Positions 35,402 to 46,782 of a stretch of 64,000 nt of DNA are shown in pieces; the stretch's first letter is position 1; each line of letters begins with the position of its first letter. The DNA lies in assembly GCF_025717535.1 (NCBI RefSeq), contig NZ_JAJIRO010000001.1, forward strand, positions 1-64,000, given 5' to 3'. A program made the translations under genes and the position numbers. Source of the DNA: Paucibacter sp. Y2R2-4 (lineage in GTDB: Bacteria; Pseudomonadota; Gammaproteobacteria; Burkholderiales; Burkholderiaceae_C). The notes under the pieces were generated by a model that worked only from the letters and a program-made list of their open reading frames with translations, did no database searches and was not told the DNA's origin.

Positions 35402-36766
35402 ATGAGTATTCATGACATTCCCGTTGTTGCCGTGTCCTACAACGCGCCTGAGTTGTTGCAGGGCATGCTGGCCTCCATGCGTCGCTTTTATCCCAATAAA
35501 GTCCATGTGGTGGACGGCTCTGGGCCTGAGTTTGTCGACAAGATCCGGGCGGTAACCGAGCAGTTTGAGAACGTGGAACTGCATGTCCAGGGGTTCAATA
35601 TTCATCACGGACCGGGCATGGCTTGGGCCATTGCGAACCTGCCGCTGGGCGAGCGAGCCTTGTTCCTAGATACTGATGTGGTGGTGCTGCGCGAGGGCTT
35701 TCTCGAGGCACTCAACGAAGCGCTGCGTCCCTGTGACTATGGTGCAGGCGGCGTGGCCTATGTAAACCGCGATGGTTTCGACATTCCTTACGCTTATGGT
35801 GCGGTGGCCTATTTGCATCCACCTTGCATGCTGTGCAATATAGAAGTCATGCGCCAATGGCCTTTGCCGATCAAGCACGGCGCACCAATGGTCGCACCCA
35901 TGTTGGCTTTACACGATGCAGGCCAATCCGATTTGCTGCGCAATCTGGATTGGGCCAAGAACGACGTGCTGATGGGCACGCGTAAGGTCTATATCGACCA
36001 TATTGGCATGGGTACCAGTTCTGCAACCGGCGGCTACCATTTGGAAGAGTGGATGGCCGAGGTGCAAGCCCGCCAAGCCGCCAAACCTACCGGCGCCATG
36101 CCCAGCGAGGGGCCGGGCGAGGGCTTCAATCCCGACTTACTGGCTATGATCCCGGCGCATGCCAAAGCCATCTTGGAAGTCGGCTGCAGCACGGGGGCTC
36201 TGGCCTATGCCCTCAAGCGACAGCGGTCCGACGTTCACTACATGGGCATGGAGTTGGACCCTAAGGCAGCTGAAATCGCCGCGCGCTACTGCGACGGCAT
36301 GGCTGCGCTGGACATTGAAGGCGCTGATGAATCGCTCTACCGCGACTACGCCTCGCGCGACTGCTGGGTGTTTGGAGACGTTCTGGAACACCTGCGCGAC
36401 CCTTGGGCCGTGCTCACCAAGATTCGCAAAGTGCTACCGCCCGGCGGCTGTGTGGTGGCGAGCATTCCGAATGCCCAGCACTGGAGTTTGCAGGCTCGAT
36501 TGGCCGTAGGCGAATTCCGTTATGAAAGCGCCGGCTTGCTCGACCGCACCCATTTGCGCTGGTTCACCCGCGTGACATTGTTTGAGCTGTTCGCCCGCGC
36601 CGGCTTGCGTATCGAGGCTGGCCTGCCGCGAATTTTTGATGAGCCGGGACGGGAGCCGATCCTGGCCGCGATCCGCCAGATGGCTATTGCTCAAGGTCGT
36701 GATGCAGAGGGCGCGGTGCGTGATGCCTTGCCTTTGCAATATGTGGTGAGAGCTGTTGTCGCCTAA
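35402..36766 (+). CDS. Fusion of GT2-like glycosyltransferase and SAM-dependent methyltransferase
   Basis: 454 aa. Residues 1 to about 215 look like a nucleotide-sugar transferase with VVAVSYNAPELLQGML, VHVVDGS and a DTD at 90-92 (ALFLDTDVVVLREGF). After a linker (about 225-245) a class I methyltransferase follows, with ILEVGCSTGALAYAL (about 256-271), the acidic MELDPKAAEIA, VFGDVLEHLRDPW and LPPGGCVVASIPN. It may add a sugar and methylate it, or cap the chain. The start lies 12 bases after the acyltransferase gene. Confidence 0.85.
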   Translation: MSIHDIPVVAVSYNAPELLQGMLASMRRFYPNKVHVVDGSGPEFVDKIRAVTEQFENVELHVQGFNIHHGPGMAWAIANLPLGERALFLDTDVVVLREGFLEALNEALRPCDYGAGGVAYVNRDGFDIPYAYGAVAYLHPPCMLCNIEVMRQWPLPIKHGAPMVAPMLALHDAGQSDLLRNLDWAKNDVLMGTRKVYIDHIGMGTSSATGGYHLEEWMAEVQARQAAKPTGAMPSEGPGEGFNPDLLAMIPAHAKAILEVGCSTGALAYALKRQRSDVHYMGMELDPKAAEIAARYCDGMAALDIEGADESLYRDYASRDCWVFGDVLEHLRDPWAVLTKIRKVLPPGGCVVASIPNAQHWSLQARLAVGEFRYESAGLLDRTHLRWFTRVTLFELFARAGLRIEAGLPRIFDEPGREPILAAIRQMAIAQGRDAEGAVRDALPLQYVVRAVVA

Positions 36767-36837
36767 GTGGCCTCAATAGCTGCGAGAGGCTTTACAGTGT
36801 GCTGCTTTAGGCGGCATCGAATAACGGAGTTAGGACA

Positions 36838-37971
36838 ATGCAAGCAGCAAAAAAGAAAGTGGCGCTGATCACTGGCGTTACTGGGCAAGATGGCTCCTAC
36901 TTGGCGGAGTTCCTGCTGGAAAAAGGCTATGAGGTGCATGGCATCAAGCGCCGCGCCTCTTCCTTCAATACAGCCCGCGTTGACCATATCTTCCAAGACC
37001 CGCATGTGCCATCTCCGCAGTTCCATCTGCACTATGGCGACTTGAGCGACACCAGTAACCTGATTCGCATCATGCAGGAGGTTCGACCGGATGAGGTCTA
37101 CAACCTGGGCGCGCAAAGCCACGTAGCCGTCAGTTTTGAGTCTCCAGAGTACACCGCCGATGTCGATGGCATGGGCACCCTGCGTTTGCTAGAAGCGATT
37201 CGAATCCTGGGCTTGGAAAAAACAACCCGCTTCTACCAGGCCAGCACCAGCGAGTTGTACGGCCTGGTGCAGGAAGTGCCTCAGCGCGAAACCACCCCTT
37301 TTTATCCACGCAGCCCCTATGCGGTGGCCAAGATGTATGCCTACTGGATCACGGTGAACTACCGCGAGGCTTATGGCATCTACGCTTGCAATGGCATTTT
37401 GTTCAATCACGAAAGCCCGCGGCGCGGCGAAACCTTTGTAACGCGCAAGATCACTCGTGGACTTTGCAATATTGCGCAAGGCTTGGAGCATTGCTTGTAC
37501 GTCGGCAATATGGATGCCTTGCGCGATTGGGGTCATGCCAAAGACTATGTGCGCATGCAATGGATGATGTTGCAACAGGACCATGCCGAGGACTTCGTCA
37601 TTGCTACCGGCGTGCAACACAGCGTGCGTGAGTTCGTTCAGATGACCGCGGGTGAACTGGGTTTGAGTCTGCGCTTCGAGGGCCAGGGTGTGGACGAAGT
37701 GGCCATCGTGGACGCCATCGCTGACTCGGACAAGGCGCCCGCCCTCGCCGTGGGTGATGTAATCCTGCGCGTGGACCCGCGCTATTTCCGCCCGACAGAA
37801 GTCGAGACTCTGCTGGGTGATCCCAGCAAGGCGAAGGCCAAGCTGGGCTGGACGCCAGAAATCACGGTGCAAGAAATGGCTGCCGAGATGGTGGCTGCCG
37901 ATTTGGACCAGGCGCGTCGCCACGCCCTGCTCAAGCGCCATGGCTATGAACTGCCGGTCACCATTGAATGA
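36838..37971 (+). CDS. gmd: GDP-mannose 4,6-dehydratase
   Basis: 377 aa. SDR with [19 protein letters not shown] near the N-terminus, [14 protein letters not shown], a QASTSELYG active-site strand and the catalytic [10 protein letters not shown], followed by [17 protein letters not shown], all typical of Gmd. It converts GDP-D-mannose to GDP-4-keto-6-deoxymannose, the precursor of GDP-L-fucose, GDP-L-colitose, rhamnose and perosamine. GGAG lies 8 bases ahead of ATG. It starts a three-gene operon with overlapping ends. Confidence 0.97.
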   Translation: MQAAKKKVALITGVTGQDGSYLAEFLLEKGYEVHGIKRRASSFNTARVDHIFQDPHVPSPQFHLHYGDLSDTSNLIRIMQEVRPDEVYNLGAQSHVAVSFESPEYTADVDGMGTLRLLEAIRILGLEKTTRFYQASTSELYGLVQEVPQRETTPFYPRSPYAVAKMYAYWITVNYREAYGIYACNGILFNHESPRRGETFVTRKITRGLCNIAQGLEHCLYVGNMDALRDWGHAKDYVRMQWMMLQQDHAEDFVIATGVQHSVREFVQMTAGELGLSLRFEGQGVDEVAIVDAIADSDKAPALAVGDVILRVDPRYFRPTEVETLLGDPSKAKAKLGWTPEITVQEMAAEMVAADLDQARRHALLKRHGYELPVTIE

Positions 37972-38915
37972 GCAGCCGTATTGCTAAGCAGCGGGTGCTG
38001 CTGACCGGCGGCGCTGGCATGGTGGGTCGCAATATTGCGGAGCATCCGGGCGCTGCCGACTGGGACTTGATTGCACCGATCCGCGCCGACGTGGACTTGG
38101 AACGTTTCGATGCGGTTCAGGCTTTTGTGCGTGAAGTCAGGCCGGATGTGGTGATTCATTCTGCGGGGCTGGTTGGCGGCATTCAGGCCAATATTGCGCG
38201 GCCAGTGGACTTTCTGGTGCGCAATACCGATGTGGGGCGCAACATCATCTTGGCAGCTCATGGTGCCGGTGTCTCGCGTCTGATCAATCTGGCCAGTTCG
38301 TGCATGTATCCGCGCAATGGCGTCAACCCACTTCGTGAGGAGCAGGTCTTGAGCGGCGAGCTTGAGCCTACCAATGAGGGATACGCTCTCGCCAAGATCT
38401 ATGCCACCCGGCTTTGCCAATACCTGCGTCGCCAAGAGCCGGAGTTGCAGTACAAGACTTTGATTCCTTGCAATTTGTATGGGCGCTTTGACAAGTTTGA
38501 TCCTGTGCATTCGCATCTAATTCCAGCGGTCATTCGCAAGCTGCATGAAGCCAAGGCGGCAGGCAACTCAACGGTCGAGATCTGGGGTGATGGCTCGGCG
38601 CGCCGCGAGTTCATGGATGCAGCGGACCTAGCTGATGCGGTCGTTCGCCATGTCGAACATGGCGAGCAAGCGCCGGACTTGATGAATATAGGTTTGGGCC
38701 ATGACTACACGATCAAGGCCTACTACGAGGCCGCCGCTCAAGTCGTGGGCTGGCATGGTGAGTTCGTTCACGATCTCAGCAAACCGGTGGGCATGCGCCA
38801 AAAGCTAGTGGATGTAAGCCGGCAGACCGCCTGGGGCTGGGCGCCCAAGATCAGCCTGGAACAGGGCATTGCGCGCTGCTACGACTATTTTCTCGACAAG
38901 GTTGTTTCGACATGA
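37968..38915 (+). CDS. GDP-L-fucose synthase / GDP-L-colitose synthase-like
   Basis: 315 aa. SDR of the GFS family: [32 protein letters not shown], the Ser/Cys motif LASSCMYPR, catalytic YALAK and [23 protein letters not shown] with the acid/base His. GFS and ColC enzymes both epimerise C3/C5 or C5 and reduce C4 of the GDP-4-keto sugar. Because the next gene is a ColD-like 3-dehydratase, the product may be GDP-L-colitose, GDP-L-fucose, or both. Overlaps gmd and the following gene by 4 bases (ATGA). Confidence 0.9.
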   Translation: MSSRIAKQRVLLTGGAGMVGRNIAEHPGAADWDLIAPIRADVDLERFDAVQAFVREVRPDVVIHSAGLVGGIQANIARPVDFLVRNTDVGRNIILAAHGAGVSRLINLASSCMYPRNGVNPLREEQVLSGELEPTNEGYALAKIYATRLCQYLRRQEPELQYKTLIPCNLYGRFDKFDPVHSHLIPAVIRKLHEAKAAGNSTVEIWGDGSARREFMDAADLADAVVRHVEHGEQAPDLMNIGLGHDYTIKAYYEAAAQVVGWHGEFVHDLSKPVGMRQKLVDVSRQTAWGWAPKISLEQGIARCYDYFLDKVVST

Positions 38916-40084
38916 CACATCAGTTTCCACTTGCCACTTCGTCCTGGGGTGCAGAGGAGTACGCCGCCATGGCCGGCGTGATTGCCAGCGGCCACTTCAC
39001 CATGGGAGAAAAAGTTGCGAGCTTTGAGCGTGACTTTGCCCGTTTTACGGGCAGCAAGCATTGCGTGATGGTGAATTCCGGTTCTTCGGCCAACCTATTG
39101 ATGACAGCCGCTCTGTTCTATACCAAGAACGACAAGCTGAGGCTCAATCGTGGCGATGAAATCATTGTGCCGGCGGTGTCCTGGCCGACGACCTACTACC
39201 CCCTGCATCAATACGGCTTGCGCCTGAAGTTTGTCGATATTGACCCTGAGACGCTGAATTACGACTTAGAAGCTTTGGCTTCTGCAATTGGCGAACGCAC
39301 CCGAGCGATCATGATCGTCAATTTGTTGGGTAACCCCAACGATTTTGACGCCATTCGCAAGCTTGTTGCGGGCCGCGACATCGTGCTGATGGAGGACAAC
39401 TGTGAGTCCATGGGCGCGACATTCAAGGGTAAACAGACCGGCACTTTTGGCGTGGTGGGCAGCTTTAGTGCCTTCTTTTCGCACCATATCTCCACGATGG
39501 AAGGCGGCATGGTCGTCACTGACGATGAAGAGCTTTACCACGTAATGCTGTCGCTGCGTGCCCATGGCTGGACGCGCAATTTGCCCAAGCACAACCATGT
39601 CAGTGGCACCAAGAGCGATGATCCCTTCGAGGAATCCTTCCGCTTTGTGCTACCCGGTTACAACCTGCGCCCACTTGAACTCTCCGGCGCTCTCGGGATC
39701 GAGCAAACCAAACGCTTGCCAGCTTTGATTCAAGCGCGCCGCGAGAACGGCCGGACCTTGCAGGCCGCCATGGCCGATCACCCCAGCCTTGCGATTCAGC
39801 GGGAGCTGGGTGAAAGCAGTTGGTTTGGTTTTGCCCTGACCATCAAGCCAGGCAGCAAGCGTACTCGGGCTGAACTGGTTGCAGCGCTGAACGAGGCCGG
39901 TTTTGAATGCCGACCCGTGGTGGCTGGCAATTTCGCCAAGAACTCTGTGGTGCAGTACTTTGATCACGAGATCCATGGCAGCTTGCGCCACGCCGACTAC
40001 CTAGACAAAAACAGCCTGTTTGTCGGCAATCACCACTACCCCATTCCCGAAGCAATCTCCGCCTTGAGTGCGATCTGGCGCTAA
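38912..40084 (+). CDS. colD: GDP-4-keto-6-deoxymannose 3-dehydratase (ColD-like)
   Basis: 390 aa DegT/DnrJ-fold protein. The PLP lysine is replaced by His (H191 in [10 protein letters not shown]), as in ColD and in RfbH, and there is no four-Cys [2Fe-2S] cluster, which separates it from RfbH and fits ColD. Other motifs are [29 protein letters not shown] and [13 protein letters not shown]. ColD removes the C3 hydroxyl of GDP-4-keto-6-deoxymannose with PLP and glutamate, the key step to colitose (3,6-dideoxy-L-galactose). Position after gmd and a GFS-like gene supports this. Its last stretch is the end of the polysaccharide region. Confidence 0.85.
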   Translation: MTHQFPLATSSWGAEEYAAMAGVIASGHFTMGEKVASFERDFARFTGSKHCVMVNSGSSANLLMTAALFYTKNDKLRLNRGDEIIVPAVSWPTTYYPLHQYGLRLKFVDIDPETLNYDLEALASAIGERTRAIMIVNLLGNPNDFDAIRKLVAGRDIVLMEDNCESMGATFKGKQTGTFGVVGSFSAFFSHHISTMEGGMVVTDDEELYHVMLSLRAHGWTRNLPKHNHVSGTKSDDPFEESFRFVLPGYNLRPLELSGALGIEQTKRLPALIQARRENGRTLQAAMADHPSLAIQRELGESSWFGFALTIKPGSKRTRAELVAALNEAGFECRPVVAGNFAKNSVVQYFDHEIHGSLRHADYLDKNSLFVGNHHYPIPEAISALSAIWR

Positions 40085-40113
40085 TGAATAGCGTGCTCGT
40101 GCGCGGCCTAACT

Positions 40114-40779
40114 TCAGGCCGTCGCCGCAGCCAATCCGTTGTCGAAGTGTGCGCGCATCAGCCGCGCAGCTTCGCCCTCATTCCGGGCCAGCAGTGCCTG
40201 GATGAGCGCGCGGTGTTCTTGTAACGACTCTTGCAAGCGCCCTTGCTTGAACAGCGAGTGATGCCGGTTGAGCTTCATCACCCGGCGCAGGTCAGTGACG
40301 ATTTGCGAGCGCCAACGGTTGGCGTCAATCTCCAACAGGCGCAAATGGAACTGCTCATTGGCGGCGAAAAACGCGTCCCGGTGGCCGATTTGCTGCTCGA
40401 GTTGCTCATGCAGCCGTTTCAAGTCCGCCAACTCTTCAGCGCTAGCGGCGCGCGCCACTTGGCCGGCCGCATCACTCTCCAGCAAGGCCAATAACTGATA
40501 AGCCTCGCGCACATCGCGCTCGCTCATTTCGGTGACATAGGCGCCGCGGCGCAGCTTCATGGTCACCAAGCCCTCAACGGCCAGCACTTTCAGCGCTTCG
40601 CGCATTGGCGTGCGGCTGATGCCCAGCTCGGCGCAGAGCTTCAACTCATCAATCCAGGCACCTGGCTCCAGTTGGCGGCCAAAAATCTGCTGGCGCAACT
40701 GTTCGGCCACTTCTTGATAAAGGGCGCGGGGCGCCAAAGGGCGAGGCGCGTCGGGGCGGGTCTTGGCGTCGGCGTTCAT
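40114..40779 (-). CDS. GntR-family transcriptional regulator (FCD type)
   Basis: 221 aa. A winged helix-turn-helix (about 15-80) with LYQEVAEQLRQQIFGRQLEPGAWI, LCAELGISRTPMREALKVLAVEGLV and RRGAYVTEM is followed by an all-helical FCD ligand domain (about 90-215) with the metal-type positions in LLALLESDAA, EQFHLRLLEI and HRALIQALLAR. It is transcribed away from the methylmalonyl-CoA mutase gene and probably binds the symmetrical site at 40806-40828 and controls the propionyl/methylmalonyl-CoA operon, with an acyl-CoA or acid as ligand (inference). Confidence 0.9.
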   Translation of the reverse strand: MNADAKTRPDAPRPLAPRALYQEVAEQLRQQIFGRQLEPGAWIDELKLCAELGISRTPMREALKVLAVEGLVTMKLRRGAYVTEMSERDVREAYQLLALLESDAAGQVARAASAEELADLKRLHEQLEQQIGHRDAFFAANEQFHLRLLEIDANRWRSQIVTDLRRVMKLNRHHSLFKQGRLQESLQEHRALIQALLARNEGEAARLMRAHFDNGLAAATA

Positions 40780-40805
40780 GGCGATCTGCCGTCAGTGTAG
40801 CGTCA

Positions 40806-40828
40806 ATTCTGAATTTATAATTATGAAT
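40806..40828. promoter_or_regulatory. Putative GntR operator over a -10 box
   Basis: The site is symmetrical: ATTC-N2-AATT-N3-AATT-N2-GAAT. A TATAAT at 40816-40821 lies in its centre in the orientation of the mutase gene, with no good -35 box. Binding here would block transcription of 40869. The size and place fit an autoregulated FCD/GntR pair. Confidence 0.55.
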
Positions 40829-40868
40829 GATGGTCGCGCTATGATGGAGCGTCCGCAGGAGCCAAGAG

Positions 40869-43046
<2,178 letters not shown>

Positions 43047-43065
43047 GCCAAGCGCTGAGACACGC

Positions 43066-43608
43066 ATGAGTGCCTATCAGCTGCAGCCGGTGGCGGCCGA
43101 AGATCTGGACGCGCTGTTCCAGCTGCGCATGGAGGCCTTGCGGCCCAGCCTGGAGCGACTGGGTCGCTTCGACCTGGCGCGCAGCCGTGAACGTTTTGAG
43201 GCCTTGTTCGAGCCCGAGACCATGCGCCACATCTGCCGCGGCAGCGAGCGGGTCGGGTTCTTGATGCTGCGCGAAACGCCCGCGGGTGAAGCGTCAGCCT
43301 TGCGTCTGGAGCAGCTATACCTGCAGCCCGCGGCGCAAAGCCAGGGCATCGGCTCCTGGGTGCTCAGCTGGGCCAAGGACCAGGCTCGGGGGGCGGGCCT
43401 GAACCTCAGCCTCTCGGCCCTCAAGCTCAGCGATGCCAACCGTTTCTATCTGCGCCACGGCTTCAAGGCGGTGGGCGAGAGTGAGTTCGACATCGACTAC
43501 CTTTGGCGCCTGCCCCATGTCGGTGATGAGGCTCGCCTGGCCCAGGTGCCGGACGGTATTGCACCGGTGTGGTCGGGCGTGCAGGGTAAGAGGACGGGGC
43601 GCGAATGA
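43066..43608 (+). CDS. GNAT-family N-acetyltransferase
   Basis: 180 aa. The GNAT core is seen as YQLQPVAAEDLDALFQLR, the acetyl-CoA-binding LYLQPAAQSQGIGSWVLSWAK (Q-x-x-G-I-G loop at about 98) and the strand ANRFYLRHGFKAVGESEF. The acceptor is unknown. It lies between the mutase and meaB genes, overlaps meaB by 4 bases and so is translated with them; whether it has a role in propionate metabolism is not known. Confidence 0.85.
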   Translation: MSAYQLQPVAAEDLDALFQLRMEALRPSLERLGRFDLARSRERFEALFEPETMRHICRGSERVGFLMLRETPAGEASALRLEQLYLQPAAQSQGIGSWVLSWAKDQARGAGLNLSLSALKLSDANRFYLRHGFKAVGESEFDIDYLWRLPHVGDEARLAQVPDGIAPVWSGVQGKRTGRE

Positions 43609-44645
43609 GCGCAGCGTCGCCCAGCACCAGCCTGGCGCCGGCCCTGCTGGCCGGCCACGGCCCGCAGCAGCGCCGGGCCATGGCCAAGGCCATCACCTTG
43701 CTGGAGTCGACGCGCCGCGATCACCGCGTCCAAGCCGATGCCTTGCTGACCGACCTGCTGCCGCACACAGGCAAAAGCTTTCGCCTCGGCATCTCGGGCG
43801 TGCCCGGCGTGGGCAAGAGCACCTTCATCGAGGCCCTGGGCCTCTTTCTGATCGCACGCGGCCACCGCGTCGCTGTGTTGGCCGTGGACCCGAGCAGCAG
43901 CGTCTCGGGCGGCTCCATCCTCGGCGACAAGACCCGCATGGAGCGGCTCTCGATGGACGAGCGCGCCTACATCCGCCCCAGCCCCAGCACCGGCACCCTG
44001 GGCGGCGTGGCCGAGAAGACGCGGGAGGCCATGCTGGTCTGTGAAGCGGCCGCCTTCGATGTGGTCATCGTCGAGACCGTCGGTGTGGGCCAGAGCGAAA
44101 CTGCCGTGGCCGGCATGACGGACATGTATGTGCTGCTGCAGCTGCCCAATGCCGGCGATGATTTGCAGGCGATCAAGAAGGGCGTGATGGAGCTGGCCGA
44201 TTTGGTCGTCATCAACAAGGCCGATCTCGATTGGGCGGCCGCCACCCGCGCCCAGGCGCAGATCGGCTCCAGCCTGCGGATCTACGGCTTCCACGGCCAC
44301 AGCCACATTGACCACGCCACGGCGGGCAAGACCTGGCACCCGCAGGTGATGCAGCTCAGCGCGCTCAAGCCCGAGCAGGGCGAAGGCTTGGAGCGCTTCT
44401 GGGCCCAGGTGACGGCTTACCGCGAATTGCAGCAGACCCAAGGCCACTGGCTGGCCAAACGCCAGCAACAGGCGCAGAGTTGGATGTGGGAGCGCATCCA
44501 TGCCGGCTTGCGCCAGCAGTTTGCCGGCTCGCCGGCCGTGAGTGCCCAGCTGCCCCAGATCACCGAAGATGTGCTGCAAGGCCGCCTGGCGCCCTCCACC
44601 GCAGCACGCCAACTGTTGAATTTCTTCTCCGGAGATCAGAAATGA
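43605..44645 (+). CDS. meaB: Methylmalonyl-CoA mutase-associated GTPase MeaB
   Basis: 346 aa. G3E/ArgK-type P-loop GTPase with GVPGVGKST (about 65-73), the family-typical AVDPSSSVSGGSILGDKTRM, VETVGVGQSE and the base motif INKADL. It acts as a chaperone that gates cobalamin loading and protects the mutase during turnover. The start overlaps the GNAT gene (ATGA). Confidence 0.96.
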   Translation: MSAASPSTSLAPALLAGHGPQQRRAMAKAITLLESTRRDHRVQADALLTDLLPHTGKSFRLGISGVPGVGKSTFIEALGLFLIARGHRVAVLAVDPSSSVSGGSILGDKTRMERLSMDERAYIRPSPSTGTLGGVAEKTREAMLVCEAAAFDVVIVETVGVGQSETAVAGMTDMYVLLQLPNAGDDLQAIKKGVMELADLVVINKADLDWAAATRAQAQIGSSLRIYGFHGHSHIDHATAGKTWHPQVMQLSALKPEQGEGLERFWAQVTAYRELQQTQGHWLAKRQQQAQSWMWERIHAGLRQQFAGSPAVSAQLPQITEDVLQGRLAPSTAARQLLNFFSGDQK

Positions 44646-44723
44646 AACCCCCACGCCCAATGAATGGGCTGCCCCCCGAGGGGGCGCGTCCTTCCTTGGG
44701 ACGGCCCGACGAAAGGACTTCCC
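44646..44723. repeat. GC-rich intergenic hairpin element
   Basis: The gap between meaB and pccB holds GCCCCC-CGA-GGGGGC (44671-44685) followed by a CCTTGGGACGGCCCGACG stretch. Elements like this occur between genes in many Burkholderiales genomes, as I recall; the match was not checked. It may be a dispersed repeat or an mRNA processing site. Confidence 0.5.
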
Positions 44724-46256
44724 ATGCATGACATCCAACAAAGACTGGAAGAAAAACGTGCCCAGGCCCGTCTGGGCGGCGGCGAAAAGCGCATCGCCGC
44801 CCAGCACAAGAAAGGCAAGCTGACGGCGCGCGAGCGCCTGGAGCTGCTGTTCGACGAAGGCACCTTCGAAGAATGGGACATGTTTGTCGAGCACCGCTGC
44901 GTGGATTTCGGCATGGCCGAGAACAAGATCCCCGGCGACGGCGTGGTCACCGGCTACGGCATGATCAACGGCCGCCTGGCCTTCAGTTTCAGTCAGGACT
45001 TCACCGTCTTCGGCGGTGCCTTGTCCGAGGCGCATGCCGAGAAAATCTGCAAGGTGATGGACCAGGCCATGAAGGTCGGCGCCCCGGTGATCGGCCTCAA
45101 TGACTCGGGCGGCGCGCGCATTCAGGAAGGCGTGGCCTCCCTGGGCGGCTATGCCGATGTGTTCCAGAAGAATGTGCTGGCCTCGGGCGTGATCCCGCAG
45201 ATCAGCATGATCATGGGCCCTTGCGCCGGCGGCGCGGTCTACTCGCCGGCCATGACCGATTTCATCTTCATGGTCAAGGACTCGAGCTATATGTTCGTGA
45301 CCGGGCCCGAGGTGGTGAAGACCGTGACGCACGAGGAAGTGACGGCCGAAGAGCTCGGCGGCGCCGGCACCCACACCAGCAAGAGCGGCGTGGCCGACCT
45401 CAGCTTCGAAAATGATGTCGAAGCCATCCTGATGCTGCGCCGCTTCTTCAACTACCTGCCGCTGAACAACCGCGAGAAGGCGCCGACCCGGCCCAGCGGT
45501 GACCCCGGCAACCGCCTCGATCATTCCCTCGACACCCTGGTGCCGGACAATCCGAACAAGCCCTATGACATGAAGGAGCTGATCCAGAAGACGGTCGACG
45601 ACGGCGACTTCTTCGAGCTGCAGCCCGACTACGCCAAGAACATCCTGACCGGCTTTGCCCGCATGGAAGGCCAGACGGTGGGCATCGTCGCCAACCAGCC
45701 GCTCGTGCTGGCCGGCTGCCTGGACATCAAGAGCTCCATCAAGGCCGCGCGCTTTGTGCGCTTCTGCGATGCCTTCAACATCCCGGTGATCACCTTCGTC
45801 GATGTGCCCGGCTTCATGCCCGGCACCTCGCAAGAGTACGGCGGCATCATCAAGCATGGCGCCAAGCTGCTTTATGCCTATGCCGAGTGCACGGTGCCCA
45901 AGGTGACCGTCATCACCCGCAAGGCTTACGGCGGCGCCTATGACGTGATGGCCTCCAAGCATCTGCGCGGCGACGTCAACTTCGCCTGGCCTAACGCCGA
46001 AATCGCGGTGATGGGTGCCAAGGGCGCAGTCGAGATCATCTTCCGCGAAGACAAGGGCGACCCGGAGAAACTGGCCGCCAAGGAAGCCGAATACAAGGCC
46101 CGCTTCGCCAACCCCTTTGTCGCCGGTGCGCGCGGCTTCATCGACGATGTGATCCAGCCGCATGAAACCCGCAAGCGCATCTGCCGCTCCCTGGTCATGC
46201 TCAAGGACAAGAAGCTGGACAACCCCTGGCGCAAGCACGGGAACATTCCGCTGTGA
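44724..46256 (+). CDS. pccB: Propionyl-CoA carboxylase beta (carboxyltransferase) subunit
   Basis: 510 aa from ATG 44724, behind AAGGA; the frame extends upstream through the intergenic hairpin, which is not coding. Crotonase-fold carboxyltransferase with [54 protein letters not shown] and [19 protein letters not shown], the usual oxyanion-hole Gly pairs. It transfers CO2 from biotin to propionyl-CoA, making (S)-methylmalonyl-CoA. Partner of pccA (46783). Confidence 0.96.
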   Translation: MHDIQQRLEEKRAQARLGGGEKRIAAQHKKGKLTARERLELLFDEGTFEEWDMFVEHRCVDFGMAENKIPGDGVVTGYGMINGRLAFSFSQDFTVFGGALSEAHAEKICKVMDQAMKVGAPVIGLNDSGGARIQEGVASLGGYADVFQKNVLASGVIPQISMIMGPCAGGAVYSPAMTDFIFMVKDSSYMFVTGPEVVKTVTHEEVTAEELGGAGTHTSKSGVADLSFENDVEAILMLRRFFNYLPLNNREKAPTRPSGDPGNRLDHSLDTLVPDNPNKPYDMKELIQKTVDDGDFFELQPDYAKNILTGFARMEGQTVGIVANQPLVLAGCLDIKSSIKAARFVRFCDAFNIPVITFVDVPGFMPGTSQEYGGIIKHGAKLLYAYAECTVPKVTVITRKAYGGAYDVMASKHLRGDVNFAWPNAEIAVMGAKGAVEIIFREDKGDPEKLAAKEAEYKARFANPFVAGARGFIDDVIQPHETRKRICRSLVMLKDKKLDNPWRKHGNIPL

Positions 46257-46744
46257 ATTTCGCCAAGGCGCTCGTAGTCTGGGCCGGGCAGCTGCTGGTT
46301 TGCGGCAGCGTACACGCTGCTTTGCCTGCAGCGGACTGCGTGGCGAGCCACGCGCAAGCCCATGCCGAGGCAGCATCACAGCCTGCTTCGGCGCCAGAAG
46401 CCGCCTCGGCCCAGCAGCAATTCGCGGCCTGCGCCTTGCAGCGCTACGGCGCATCGGCCGCCAGCCGCGTGGAAGCATGCGGCAACGATCTGGCCAGCCT
46501 GCCGGTGATTCTGCTTTATCGCGTCGATGGCTTGACGCGCAGCCAGGCCCTGGCCGATCTGCAGCGCGAAGGTGCGCTCAGCGATGGCAGCGAGTACGCC
46601 CAGCGCGCGCCGGCCATGCTGAGCTTTGCCTACCAGGGCGCTGCGGCGGCCAAGGGGCAGGGCGCTGCCTGGATCGAGCGCCGCGTCGTCGAATGGACCG
46701 ATCTCTGCCTGGCTGGGCGCCTGCGTTTCTCGAAACCGCGCTGA
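46253..46744 (+). CDS. Small exported protein of unknown function
   Basis: 163 aa from GTG 46253, which overlaps the pccB stop (GTGA). Residues 1-23 look like a signal peptide ([21 protein letters not shown], cleavage after AHA-like VHA). The mature part is Ala/Gln-rich at first and has four Cys (in DC, AAC, EAC and DLC contexts), enough for two disulfide bonds in the periplasm. I recognise no family. It lies between pccB and pccA, which are normally adjacent. Confidence 0.7.
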   Translation: MNFAKALVVWAGQLLVCGSVHAALPAADCVASHAQAHAEAASQPASAPEAASAQQQFAACALQRYGASAASRVEACGNDLASLPVILLYRVDGLTRSQALADLQREGALSDGSEYAQRAPAMLSFAYQGAAAAKGQGAAWIERRVVEWTDLCLAGRLRFSKPR

Positions 46745-46782
46745 AGCCGGCCGAACCAATTTACTGATGGGGACAAGACATC

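Noticed and set aside
38912-40084. Reading this gene as a perosamine-type sugar aminotransferase
   Set aside because: The PLP lysine is His (SHHIS), as in the dehydratases ColD and RfbH, so transamination is unlikely.
43497-46478. A 993-codon minus-strand frame opposite meaB and pccB
   Set aside because: High GC antisense frame; the plus strand carries well-conserved enzymes with clear motifs over the same bases.
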